In this document: piece after piece, positions 42,148 through 52,100 of the stretch | Position numbering within the stretch: position 1 is the stretch's first letter | How the letters are laid out: each line of letters opens with the position of its first letter | DNA from: Bordetella genomosp. 9 | GTDB lineage: Bacteria; Pseudomonadota; Gammaproteobacteria; Burkholderiales; Burkholderiaceae_B | Direction of reading: 5' to 3' | DNA length: 64,000 nt | Assembly (NCBI RefSeq): GCF_002261425.1 | Contig: NZ_NEVJ01000003.1 | Span: 620,001-684,000 of the forward strand | Made by a program: the position numbers and the translations under genes | The notes under the pieces: model-generated | Databases searched by the model: none | What the model saw: only the letters and a program-made list of their open reading frames with translations | What the model was told of the DNA's origin: nothing

Positions 42148-42561
42148 CTACGGCAGTTCACTGATGGTCCAATAAAGATCGATGGACCGCATGACGCCGA
42201 CGAACTGCCGGTAGTCCACCGGCTTGGCGATATAGCCGGCCACGCTCATATTGAAGCTGTTGATCTTGTCCTGCTGCTCTTCCGACGTCGTCAGCACGAT
42301 GACCGGCAGGCGCCGCAACTGCTCGTCGGCCTTGATGACGTGCAGGAACTCGATGCCGTTCATCACGGGCATGTTCAAGTCCAGCAGGATGATGCAGGGG
42401 CGCTCGTTGCCGGCGTCACGCAGGTACTCGATGGCTTCCTCGCCATTTTCCCGGCGCACCAGCGGGTTCGCGACATTGATTTCCTTGAGCGCCCGCTTGA
42501 CGGTCATGGCGTCGACCGTATCGTCTTCGACCAGCAGTATGGGACTCGTCGTGGTTTTCAT
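42148..42561 (-). CDS. Single-domain response regulator (Rcp1-like)
   Basis: A 137-residue stand-alone receiver of the Rcp1 type: ILLVEDDTVDAMTVKRALKE, phospho-Asp in CIILLDLNMPVMNGIEFL, Thr/Lys in VIVLTTSEEQQDKINSF and GYIAKPVDYRQF. Rcp1-like regulators partner with phytochrome-style kinases, matching the kinase directly upstream, whose stop overlaps this ATG by 4 bp. With no output domain it probably shuttles phosphate to the downstream hybrid kinase or acts by protein contact. Confidence 0.92.
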   Translation of the reverse strand: MKTTTSPILLVEDDTVDAMTVKRALKEINVANPLVRRENGEEAIEYLRDAGNERPCIILLDLNMPVMNGIEFLHVIKADEQLRRLPVIVLTTSEEQQDKINSFNMSVAGYIAKPVDYRQFVGVMRSIDLYWTISELP

Positions 42562-44057
42562 GAAAGCATTTCCGGTTCGGTCGGCGTCGGTCTTGCATCC
42601 AGGATAGGCAGGGTGAACGAGAATGTGGTGCCGGCGCCGAGGACGGATTGTACGTAGATCTCGGAGCCGTACATCTCGACGATTTTCTTCACCAGGGTCA
42701 GTCCGACGCCGGTGCTTTCGATGCGGTCCCGCGGCGCCAGGGTCTGGAACAACTGGAAAATCCGTTCGTGATGGCGTTCTTCGATGCCCGGGCCGTTGTC
42801 GGCCACGGCGAAACGCCACCGCTCGCCGGCAGGCTCGCAGCTGATGCGGACCACGCCTTCCGGCTTGTCCATGTATTTGATTGCATTTGAAAGCAAATTC
42901 TGGAAGAGCTGCTGCATCCGGGTGCGGTCCGCGTGGACGACCGGCAGCGGGTTTTCCACGCGCACCTGGATATTCGCCGGCGGCGCCAGCGAATCGACGA
43001 TTTCGCGCACCAGGACGTCCAGATCGACCGACACACGGGCTTCCTTGATGCGGCCGATGCGCGAGTACTCGAGTATGCCATCGATCAGGCCGCTCATGCG
43101 ATGTACGCGCCCCACCAGCAGGCGCAGGTGTTCGCGTCCTTCATCATCGAGCTTGTCCGCGTAGTCGGCGACCAGCCAGTTGGCCAGCGAGCTGATGCCG
43201 CGCAGCGGCGCCTTCAGGTCGTGCGAGACGATGTAGGCGAAGTTGGTCAGTTCCTCATTGGCGCTGGTGACTTCGCGCAGCAGCTCGGCGTAGCGCGCCT
43301 CCGCGCGCTTGCGCTCGGTGATGTCGCGGACCATGCCGGTGAACATGCGGCGATCCCCGACACGCATTTCGGCCACCGCCAGGTCCATGGGGAAGACCTC
43401 CCCGCCCTTGCGCATGCCCAGCACCTCGCGGCCGATGCCGATGATCTTCTTTTCACCGGTATCCAGGTAATTGTCCAGGTAGCGGTCATGCATCTCCTGG
43501 TACGGGCTGGGCATCAGCATGGAGACGTTGCGCCCCATCACTTCGTCCTCGGTGTAGCCGAATACCCGCACGGCGGCCGGATTGAAGCGCTCGATGCGGC
43601 CCTGCTCGTCGATGGTGACGATGGCGTCCACGGCGGTATCGAATACCGCGCGCAGGCGCGCTTCGTTGTCCCGCACCGCCTGTTCCGCCTGTTTGCGCGC
43701 ACGGATGTCGCGGATGCTGATCATGTGCAGCATCAGGCCCCAGTGCGTGGTCAGCGGCGAGATGCAGATTTCCACCGGCAGCGCGGTGCCGTCGGCGCGG
43801 CGGCCGGCGACTTCAAGGACCTCGGCCGTATCCCGCGCCGCCGGATCGCCGTCGCCGGCGCGCTCGCCCAGCATGACGTCGGGCAGGATGTCGTTCAGCC
43901 GCACCCCGCCGAGCCCGTCGGCAGGAAGTCCGAACAATTGCGCCGTGGCGCCGTTGCCGATCAGGATGCGGCCCGCCGGATCGGTGATCACGATGGCTTC
44001 CTTGGCCGATCGTATAAGCCAGTCCAGGGTCTGGCTTTCCAGAAGGTGGTCTTTCAT
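42558..44057 (-). CDS. PAS-PAS sensor histidine kinase with FixL-like oxygen-sensing PAS
   Basis: A 499-residue soluble kinase. PAS1 is at about 8-118; PAS2 is at about 130-245 and carries the FixL-type stretch NVSMLMPSPYQEMHDRYLDN, then KKIIGIGREVLGMRKGGEVF. H190 and R210 are 20 residues apart, as are the haem ligand His200 and Arg220 in Bradyrhizobium FixL. HisKA has the phospho-His in IVSHDLKAPLRGISSLANWL, and the ATPase domain has NLLSNAIKYMD, DNGPGI and STGVGLTLVKKIVEMYG. I chose ATG 44057 because PAS1 begins there. It is the first gene of the phosphorelay operon next to cbb3 oxidase, so O2 sensing is plausible but unproven. Confidence 0.9.
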   Translation of the reverse strand: MKDHLLESQTLDWLIRSAKEAIVITDPAGRILIGNGATAQLFGLPADGLGGVRLNDILPDVMLGERAGDGDPAARDTAEVLEVAGRRADGTALPVEICISPLTTHWGLMLHMISIRDIRARKQAEQAVRDNEARLRAVFDTAVDAIVTIDEQGRIERFNPAAVRVFGYTEDEVMGRNVSMLMPSPYQEMHDRYLDNYLDTGEKKIIGIGREVLGMRKGGEVFPMDLAVAEMRVGDRRMFTGMVRDITERKRAEARYAELLREVTSANEELTNFAYIVSHDLKAPLRGISSLANWLVADYADKLDDEGREHLRLLVGRVHRMSGLIDGILEYSRIGRIKEARVSVDLDVLVREIVDSLAPPANIQVRVENPLPVVHADRTRMQQLFQNLLSNAIKYMDKPEGVVRISCEPAGERWRFAVADNGPGIEERHHERIFQLFQTLAPRDRIESTGVGLTLVKKIVEMYGSEIYVQSVLGAGTTFSFTLPILDARPTPTEPEMLS

Positions 44058-44214
44058 GCGATGGCGTCGGGGCTGCCGGGAGGGTTGGTTGGACGAATTC
44101 AAACGCCCCCGGGCAGCATGGTCGACGAATGCGCCGGCCGCGACGCGGGGCCTGGCCGCGATTTTAAGCGAGCGCGCGCCAGGCCTCGACGTATAAGGTC
44201 GCGTGGCCACCCGG

Positions 44215-46947
44215 TCAACCGATATGGGCGGGATGGGCGGCGGGCGCTGCGGCGGTCGCCGTCCGGCCGTCGGCGCCGTTCAGCGCCAGCTTGACGCGCA
44301 CCTCCGACCCCATCCCGTGCGGTTCGGCGCTGAAGCCGCAGCGCCGGGCGACCTCCAGCATCGCATCGTTATCGGCCATGACGATCCCGTGCAACACCCC
44401 GATGCCGTGCCCGGTGCAGTAGCGCACCAGGCGGGACAGCAGCAAGGTCCCCAGGCCGCGATTCTTGCAATCGGATCGCACCATCAGCGCGAACTCGGCG
44501 ACATCCTTGTCCGGATCGGCCACCGCGCGCGCCTCTCCGACGATCTGGTCCGCCCCGGAGGCATCCTTGCGCACGGCCAGGAAGGCCATCTCGCGGTCGT
44601 AATCGAGCTGCGCCATCCGCGCCAGGTCCCGTTGCTGCAACGGGCCGAACATGCCGAAGAAGCGCCGGCGCAGATCGTCGGGCGTCAGGGCCGCCAGGAA
44701 GCGGGCATACAGCGCCTCGTCTTCCGGACGGGCCGGTCGGATCAGGATCGTTCCGTCACCCCATGGCATGCGCTCTTCCAGTTCGACCGGATACGGCAGG
44801 ATGGACAACCGGTCGGAAGCCAGGCCGGCATATCGCGCCACGCTCATGCGGGCATCGACGGCGACGACGCCCGCCGCATCCGCCAGCAGCGGGTTGATGT
44901 CCAGGCTGACGATCTGCGGGATATCGCACATCAGGCGCGATACCTGGATCAGCACCCGGTACAGCGCCGGATGATCGATGGGCGGACGTTCGCGATAGCC
45001 CGCCAGCAAGGCCGACACCCGGGTGCGCGACACCATGTCGCGCGCCAGGGGCTCGTTCAGCGGCACCAGGCCCACGGAACGATCGGCGACCACCTCCACG
45101 GCGGTGCCGCCCTGGCCGAACAGCACGACGGGGCCGAACACGGGATCCACGGAGGCGCCGACGATCAATTCATGCGCCTGCGGACGCCGCAGCATCTTCT
45201 GCACGATGAAGCCCTGGATGGACGCGTCGGGCCGCAGCTGCGCGACCCGGCGCAGCATGGCGGCGGCCGCGTCCCGCACCTGTTCATCGCTTTCCAGGTC
45301 CAGCGCGACGCCGCCGACATCGGACTTGTGCGATATCGCCGGGGACAGGATCTTCAATGCGACGGGATAGCCCAGCGCGGCCGCGCTGGCGGCGGCCTGC
45401 CCGGCGTCGCGGGCGATTTCGCTGCGCGCCACCGGGATGCCGTAGGCGGACAGCACCGCCTTGGCCTCGTCATCGGTCAGCATGGCGCGGCCCGCCGAGA
45501 GCACGCCGGCCACGATCGCGCGCGCCTTCGCCGCGTCGCCGGGCGGCGGGCCGGCATCCGTCGACGGCGTTTCCATCAACAAACCCTGGTTGCGGCGGTA
45601 TTCCACCGCGTCCAGGAAAGCGCCCACCGCCTGTTCCGGCGTGTCATACGTGGGGATGCCGGCCCGCCGAAAGCGCTTGCGCGCATGCAGCACCGCATCA
45701 CCGCCCAGCCAGGAGGAAAACACATTGCGCGACGATCCGACGATATGTGGCTGCATCGCCGCCGCGATATCCTCGCTGGGGACGATGGCGGTCGGCGCAT
45801 GGATGAATAGCACGGCGTCGCTGCCGCGGTCGCGCAGCAGGATCTCAATGGCGTCGACATAGCGGTGGACGGGCGCGTCGCCAACGATATCGACCGGATT
45901 GGCGTGCGACCAGGTGTCGGGCAGCACCGTATTCAGCGCTTCTATCGTCGCCGGGTCCAGCGTCGCCAGGGTGCCGCCGCCGCGCACCAGCGCGTCGGTC
46001 GCCATGACGCCCGCGCCGCCGCCGTTGGTCAGGATGGCCAGGCGTTCGCCGCGCAGCGGACGCGCGCGGGCCAGGGTCTCGACGGCGTCGAACAGGGCAT
46101 CGGTGGTATCCACGCGCAGCATGCCGGCGCGGCGGATCGCGGCGTCGTAGACGATGTCCGACCCCGCCAGGGCGCCGGTATGCGTGGCGGCGGCGCGCGC
46201 GCCTTCGGCCACCCTGCCCGACTTGACGACCACCACCGGCTTTTTCCGCGCCGCGCGCCGCGCCGCCGACATGAACTTGCGGGCGGCGGTCACCGACTCG
46301 ACGTACAGCAGGATGGCGTTGGCGTCGACGGTATCGGCCAGGTAGTCCAGCACGTCGCCCAGGTCCACGTCGGCGCTGTCGCCCAGGGTGATGAAATGCG
46401 AAAAGCCGATGTTCCGGCTATTCGACCAGTCCAGCACCGCGGTCGCCAGCGCGCCGGATTGCGAGACGAAGGCCAGGCGGCCGCGCAGGGCCATGGCGGG
46501 GGCGAAGCTGGCGTTCAGGCCCAGCCCCGGCACCAGCAGGCCCAGGCAGTTCGGCCCGAGTATGCGCAGCAGGTGGGGACGCGCCGCCCGCAGCATGGCG
46601 TCGCGCAGCGTGCCGCCGCCGGGCGCCGCGGCCGCCAGGCCGGCGCTCAGCACCACCGCCGCCTTGGTGCCCTTGGCGCCCAATTGCTCGATCAGCGCCG
46701 GGACCGTCGCCGCGGGCGTGCAGATGACCGCCAGGTCCGGCGCCTGCGGCAGGCTGGCGACGTCGGGATGGCAGGGCAATCCCCGCACCACGCAATACTT
46801 CGGATTCACCGCGTACGTGGTGCCGGCATAGCCGGCCGCGAGCAGGTTGGACAGCACGTGCGCGCCGACCGTATAGGGCTGCTCGGAAGCGCCGATGACC
46901 GCGACCGACTGCGGCCGGAACAATGCGTGCAGATTTCTGATGGACAT
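44215..46947 (-). CDS. Acyl-CoA synthetase (NDP-forming)-like protein with C-terminal GNAT: PatZ/Pka-type protein lysine acetyltransferase
   Basis: A 910-residue fusion. Residues about 1-690 match the ADP-forming acyl-CoA synthetase alpha and beta parts: VAVIGASEQPYTVGAHVLSN, ILGPNCLGLLVPG, SQSGALATAVLDW, then an ATP-grasp region (PVALKILSPAISHKSDVGGV). Residues about 720-890 are a GNAT acetyltransferase with RSDCKNRGLGTLLLSRLVRY, the acetyl-CoA loop. The order matches E. coli PatZ and Salmonella Pat, which acetylate Acs and other proteins. It starts 37 bp after the usp stop, so it likely belongs to the same FNR-box transcript. I did not check the synthetase active-site His. Confidence 0.88.
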   Translation of the reverse strand: MSIRNLHALFRPQSVAVIGASEQPYTVGAHVLSNLLAAGYAGTTYAVNPKYCVVRGLPCHPDVASLPQAPDLAVICTPAATVPALIEQLGAKGTKAAVVLSAGLAAAAPGGGTLRDAMLRAARPHLLRILGPNCLGLLVPGLGLNASFAPAMALRGRLAFVSQSGALATAVLDWSNSRNIGFSHFITLGDSADVDLGDVLDYLADTVDANAILLYVESVTAARKFMSAARRAARKKPVVVVKSGRVAEGARAAATHTGALAGSDIVYDAAIRRAGMLRVDTTDALFDAVETLARARPLRGERLAILTNGGGAGVMATDALVRGGGTLATLDPATIEALNTVLPDTWSHANPVDIVGDAPVHRYVDAIEILLRDRGSDAVLFIHAPTAIVPSEDIAAAMQPHIVGSSRNVFSSWLGGDAVLHARKRFRRAGIPTYDTPEQAVGAFLDAVEYRRNQGLLMETPSTDAGPPPGDAAKARAIVAGVLSAGRAMLTDDEAKAVLSAYGIPVARSEIARDAGQAAASAAALGYPVALKILSPAISHKSDVGGVALDLESDEQVRDAAAAMLRRVAQLRPDASIQGFIVQKMLRRPQAHELIVGASVDPVFGPVVLFGQGGTAVEVVADRSVGLVPLNEPLARDMVSRTRVSALLAGYRERPPIDHPALYRVLIQVSRLMCDIPQIVSLDINPLLADAAGVVAVDARMSVARYAGLASDRLSILPYPVELEERMPWGDGTILIRPARPEDEALYARFLAALTPDDLRRRFFGMFGPLQQRDLARMAQLDYDREMAFLAVRKDASGADQIVGEARAVADPDKDVAEFALMVRSDCKNRGLGTLLLSRLVRYCTGHGIGVLHGIVMADNDAMLEVARRCGFSAEPHGMGSEVRVKLALNGADGRTATAAAPAAHPAHIG

Positions 46948-46984
46948 GGCCGCTCCCCCTGGGAATACCGGCGGGCATTGCTCG

Positions 46985-47452
46985 TCAGGCCGAGGCCGGC
47001 TTGGCTTCTTTGTGCGGCACCAGCATCACCGGGCACGCCGACAGGCGCACGAAGCTTTCGGCGACGCTGCCCAGCATGAGCCGCTGGAAACCGCGGCGGC
47101 CGTGCGTGCCCATCACCACCAGGTCGGCGCCGGCTTCGGCGGCCGCGTCCGCCAGCTGTTCGGCGATCGTGCCGCTGAGCACGCCCGCGTCGACCATCTT
47201 GACCGCGCCCTTCACGCCGGCATCGCGGAACTTGGCCTGGGCCACGTCGAGCACGGACCGCGCTTCTTCGACCATGGCGTCGTGGAAAGGCTCGACGTCG
47301 ATGAAGGCGGAGGAATACATGGAGCTGGGATACTCCACGATATAGACGGCCAGGATGCGTGCGTCCTCGACGCGCGCCAGCGAGATCGCATGGTCCAGCG
47401 CGCGTTCGGAAGTGACGCTGCCGTCGACGGCAACCAGAATGTGTCGATACAT
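46985..47452 (-). CDS. Universal stress protein (UspA family)
   Basis: A 155-residue Usp with MYRHILVAVDGSVTSERALD and the nucleotide-binding stretch GTHGRRGFQRLMLGSVAESF, ending CPVMLVPHKE. The ATG at 47452 follows GGAGAC and fits the family; the in-frame extension to 47503 lies over the FNR box. It resembles the Usp encoded at 1477-1950. It is first in a probable operon with the PatZ-type acetyltransferase. Confidence 0.92.
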   Translation of the reverse strand: MYRHILVAVDGSVTSERALDHAISLARVEDARILAVYIVEYPSSMYSSAFIDVEPFHDAMVEEARSVLDVAQAKFRDAGVKGAVKMVDAGVLSGTIAEQLADAAAEAGADLVVMGTHGRRGFQRLMLGSVAESFVRLSACPVMLVPHKEAKPASA

Positions 47453-47502
47453 GATGTCTCCTTGGGGAAGACCCACTTTATCGGCACCCGGCGCCGCCCC
47501 CA

Positions 47503-47516
47503 TTGATATGCGTCAA
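47503..47516 (-). promoter_or_regulatory. FNR/ANR-type box upstream of usp-pat
   Basis: TTGATATGCGTCAA, read as TTGACGCATATCAA on the minus strand, has one perfect half-site and one with a single change. TAAAGT (47475-47480) is centred 32 bp downstream, giving a class II start near 47468, 16 bp before the usp ATG. Confidence 0.7.
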
Positions 47517-49081
47517 CGCGGGCGATCGTTGCTGGCGACCGCGCCCGCCGACGCGCCAGGCGCCCCGTCCGCCACCCCGGCCGGCGCGACGTCCCAGCCG
47601 CCGCCCAGCGCCCGGAACACGCCGACCGCCGCGCGCGCCGATTCGGCGCGCACGCCGTCCAGGTTGTCCCGCGCCACCAGCAACTGCCGATCGGCATCGA
47701 GCACGTCGGTCAGCGTGATCGCGCCGGCTTTGTACGCCTTTTCGGACAATTCGCGGGCGCGCGTCAGCGCGTCGACCTCGGCCGCCAGTTCCTGGCGCCG
47801 CACCTGCGACTGATTCAGCAGCGTGACGGCGTTCTCGACGTCCTCGGCCGCCCGCAGGACGGTCTGCCGGTACACCGCCAGGGCTTCCGCATAGCCGCCC
47901 TTGGCCTGGCGCACCTCGGCGTCGACTTTGCCGAAGTCGAAGATGCGCCAGCGCAAGCCCGCCGTGCCCAGCGGCTGGAAGGAGCGGTTGCGGAACATGC
48001 CGTTGGTGGTGATGCTGTCGAAGCCCAGTATTCCCGACAACGACACCTTGGGGTAGTAATCGGAGATCGCCACGCCGATGCGCTCGTTGGAAGCCGCCAG
48101 CTGGCGCTCCGCCGCGATCACGTCGGGGCGCCGGCGCAGTACGTCCACGGGGCTGCCGGCGTCGGCCATCACCGGCACGGCCGGGATATCCGACTTCTGC
48201 TCCAGGGTCCGCGCGTAAGTGCCCGGCTGCACGCCCAACAGCACGTCCAGCCGGTTCGATTGCGCCTCCAGCGCGATGCGAAGCAGCGGGACGGTGGACC
48301 GCGCCTGGCGCAGCAGCGCCTCGGCCTGCGCTACCTCGCGATCGTCGGCCGCGCCCAGCTGGCGGCGCAGCTTCACCAGGTCGAGCAGGCGACTATCGGT
48401 ATCGATCTGGTCCAGCGCCACGGCGATGCGGGACTGGTAACCGCGTATCTGCACATAGGCATCCGCGGCGTCGGCCGCCACCGTGACGCGGGTGCCGATC
48501 TGGCCGGCTTCGGCGGCCTGCGCCTCGGCGCGGGCGGCAGCCGCGTTGCGGCGCAGCCCGCCGGCCAGGTCGATTTCCCAGGTGGCGGCCGCCCCGGCCG
48601 TATATTCGCGCTGGTTGCGGTCGTAGCCGGGCAAGCCCCTGGCCAGCGTGCCGAGCGGGCTCTGCAGGCTCTGGCGCAAGGCGGTGGCCGACGCGGTGGC
48701 GTCCAGCGTGGGCAGCAGGGCCGCGCCGGCGGCCTGGGCGCTGGCCCGCGCCTGGTCGACGCGCGCCAGGGCGGCCGCCAGTTCCAGGTTCTGGTCCAGC
48801 GCCCGCTGGACGATGCCGACCAGTTGCGGATCGTCGAAACCTTCCCACCAGCGATCCAGCGGCGGCGGGCTGGCATGCCGGTCCTGCCGCGCGGCCTGGA
48901 GCTCGGTGTGGAACGGCGCCAGCGCGGTGTCGGGCCGGGCATAATCGGGGCCCACGGCGCAGCCGGCCAGGGCCAGCGCGGCCGCCAGGGCAGTGGCAGC
49001 CAGCGCCACGGTCGCCAGGCCGGCATGCCGCGTCCCGCGCGGTGCGTATGGGTTGGGGGTCATCGGCGCGAAGTCGTCCAT
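47513..49081 (-). CDS. RND efflux outer-membrane lipoprotein (OprM/NodT family)
   Basis: A 522-residue outer-membrane factor. The lipobox ALALAGCAVGPDYARPD near residue 41 and the OprM-family opening (GPDYxRPxxxxP) are clear. Repeated helical segments follow, e.g. QNLELAAALARVDQARASAQ and RQLGAADDREVAQAEALLRQ, with QVRRQELAAEVDALTRAREL in the second half. It forms the trimeric exit duct for the pump encoded upstream (28 bp gap). The start ATG at 49081 precedes an additional in-frame ATG at 49063. Confidence 0.92.
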   Translation of the reverse strand: MDDFAPMTPNPYAPRGTRHAGLATVALAATALAAALALAGCAVGPDYARPDTALAPFHTELQAARQDRHASPPPLDRWWEGFDDPQLVGIVQRALDQNLELAAALARVDQARASAQAAGAALLPTLDATASATALRQSLQSPLGTLARGLPGYDRNQREYTAGAAATWEIDLAGGLRRNAAAARAEAQAAEAGQIGTRVTVAADAADAYVQIRGYQSRIAVALDQIDTDSRLLDLVKLRRQLGAADDREVAQAEALLRQARSTVPLLRIALEAQSNRLDVLLGVQPGTYARTLEQKSDIPAVPVMADAGSPVDVLRRRPDVIAAERQLAASNERIGVAISDYYPKVSLSGILGFDSITTNGMFRNRSFQPLGTAGLRWRIFDFGKVDAEVRQAKGGYAEALAVYRQTVLRAAEDVENAVTLLNQSQVRRQELAAEVDALTRARELSEKAYKAGAITLTDVLDADRQLLVARDNLDGVRAESARAAVGVFRALGGGWDVAPAGVADGAPGASAGAVASNDRPR

Positions 49082-49108
49082 GATCTATCCGTTTTCTCGT
49101 TTGACGGT

Positions 49109-52100
49109 TTACCGGCTGGCGGGCGTATAGGTTTCCTTCGGCGCGGCCGCTTTCCGGCGGCCGAACTTGCGGATGAAGATGTAGAACGCCGGCGTGAACA
49201 GCAGACCGAAGACGGTCACGCCCAGCATGCCGAAGAACACGGCCGTGCCCAGCGACTGCCGCATCTCGGCGCCCGCCCCCGTCGCCAGCGTCAACGGCGC
49301 GACGCCCAGGATGAAGGCCAGCGACGTCATCAGGATGGGACGCAGCCGCGTCCGCGACGCATGCACGGCCGCGTCCACCGCGGAAGCGCCCTCCTCGTCC
49401 TGGTGCTGGCGGGCGAACTCGACGATCAGGATCGCGTTCTTCGCCGCCAGGCCGATCAGCACCACGAAGCCGATCTGCGCCAGGATGTCGATGGGCATGC
49501 CGCGAAACGACAATCCGGTGACCGACGCCAGGATGCACATCGGCACGATCAGGATGATCGCCAGCGGCAGGCGCCAGCTTTCGTACTGCGCCACCAGCAC
49601 CAGGAAGCAGAACAGCGCGGCCGCGGCGAAGACCAGCACGGTGGACGTGCCCGTCTGCTGCTGCTGGAAGGCCAGTTCCGTCCACTCGAAATCCATGCCG
49701 CGCGGCAGGATTTCCCGGGCCAGCTGCTCCATGCGGCGCAGCGCGACGCCGGACGCCACCCCGGGCGCCGCGGTGCCCTGCACTTCCGCCGCGGGGTACA
49801 GGTTGAAGCGCGGCACACGATAGGGAATCGTGCGATCCTCGATGGACGCGACGGTGCCCAGGGGGACCATGTCGCCGGCATCGTTGCGCGCCTTCAGCCG
49901 GGTGATGTCCTGCGCATTGCGGCGGAACTCCCCATCGGCCTGCGCGATGACCTGGTAGGTCCGGCCCAGGTAATTGAAGTCGTTCACATACTGCGAACCC
50001 AGATAGACCTGCAGGGTGGAGAAGACGTCCGTGGGCCGCAGGCCGACCTTCTCGGTCTTGACGCGGTCGACGTTGGCGAAGATCGATGGCGAACCCGCGT
50101 TGTACAGCGTGAACACGCGCGACAGGGCCGGATCCTGGTTGGCCGCGGCCACCAGTTTCCTGGACGCCTCGACCAGGGCCTGCGGCCCCAGGCCGGCGCG
50201 GTCCTCGATCATCATCTTGAAGCCGCCCGAATTGCCCAGCCCCTGCACCGGCGGCGGCGGGATGGTCAGCACATAGGCATCCTTGATGACCGACAGGCGC
50301 TTGCGCAGGTCGGCCAGCACGGTATTGGCGTTGACGCCCTTGATATCGTGGCTGTACAGCGAAGGCAGGCCGGTGAACACCGTGCCCGAGTTCGAGGCCA
50401 CCGTGTTGGTGGTCGCGTCCAGCCCGACGAAGGGCGCCGCATGCTCGATGCCGGGCGTGGCCAGCGCGATGTCGATGACCTGGCGCACGACCTTTTCCGT
50501 ACGATCCAGCGACGCCCCCGGCGGCAGCTGCACGATGGTGATCAGGTAACCCTGGTCCTGCTCGGGGATGAAGCCGGTCGGGGTACGGGCGAACTGCACG
50601 CCCGTCAGGGCGATCAGGCCGACGTAGACCACCAACACCAGCCCGAGTATCCGCGCCAGCCGGCGGGTCAGGCTGCCGTAGCCCATCGACAGGCGGTCGA
50701 AACCGCGATTGAACCGGCCGAAACCGGCGTCCAGCATGCGCCGCACGGGGTTGCGCGAACGGTGCCCGGCGTCGTGCGGCTTGAACAGTACCGCGCACAG
50801 CGCGGGGCTCAGGGTCAGCGACACCACGCAGGAAATGATCGTGGACGCGGCGATCGTAATGGCGAACTGCCGGAAGAACAGTCCCGAAATGCCGCCCAGG
50901 AAGGCCGCCGGCACGAACACCGCGCACAGCGTCAACGCGATCGATACCAGGGCGCCGCCCACCTCGTCCATGGTGCGATGCGCCGCCTGGTAGGGCGACA
51001 TGCCGGCCTGGATGTTGCGCTCGACGTTCTCCACCACCACGATGGCGTCGTCGACCACGATACCGACCGCCAGCACCAGCCCGAACAGGGAAAGATTGTT
51101 CAGGGAGATGCCGCAGGCATACAGGACGATGAAGGACCCGAGCAGCGAAATCGGAATGGCGACCACCGGCACGATGGTGGCCCGCCAGTTCTGCAGGAAC
51201 AGGAAGACCACGGCCACCACCAGCACGATGGCTTCCAGGATGGTCTGCACCACTTCATCCACCGATTTGCCGATGAAGATGGTCGGGTCGTAGATGATCT
51301 TGTAATCCACGCCCTGCGGGAAATCCTTTTTCAGGTCCTGCATGGCGGCCAGCACGCGGTGCTCGACGTCGAGCGAATTGGCGCCCGGCTGGGCGTAGAT
51401 CAACATCGCCGCCGCGTCGCTGCGGTCCATGAACGCGGTCGAGCCATAGTCCGCGGCGCCGACCTCCACCCGGCCGATGTCGCGCACGCGCGTGACGCGG
51501 CCCTGGCTGTCCGACTTGATGACGATGTCGGCGAACTCCTCGGGCGTGGCCAGCCGGCCCAGGACTTCCACATTCACCTGATAGGCCTCGGGCCGCGGCG
51601 TCGGCGGCTGGTTCAGCACGCCGGCCGACACCTGCAGGTTCTGCTGGCGCAGCGCGGCCAGGATTTCGCTGGCGTTCAGCTTGTTGGCGGCGGCCTTGTC
51701 CGGGTCTATCCATATCCGCATGGCGTATTCGCGGCCGCCCACGAACTGGGCGTCGCCCACGCCGGGGATGCGCGCCAGCACGTCCTTGACGTGCAGCGTG
51801 GCATAGTTCGACAGGTACAGCGTGTCGCGGCTCGCATCCGGCGAAAAGATGTGCACCGCCATCAGGATGCTGGGCGTGGACTTGCGCACCTGCACGCCCA
51901 GGCGCTGCACGTCCTCCGGCAGGCGCTGCAAGGCGTTCTGCACGCGGTTCTGCGTCAGGTTCTGCGCGACGTTCAGGTCGGTGCCGATGCGAAAGGTCAC
52001 CGTGATGGTCAGCTTGCCGTCGCCGGTGGACTGGCTGCTCATATAGAGCATGTCTTCCACGCCGTTGATCTGCTGTTCCAGCGGCGTGGCCACGGTGCGC

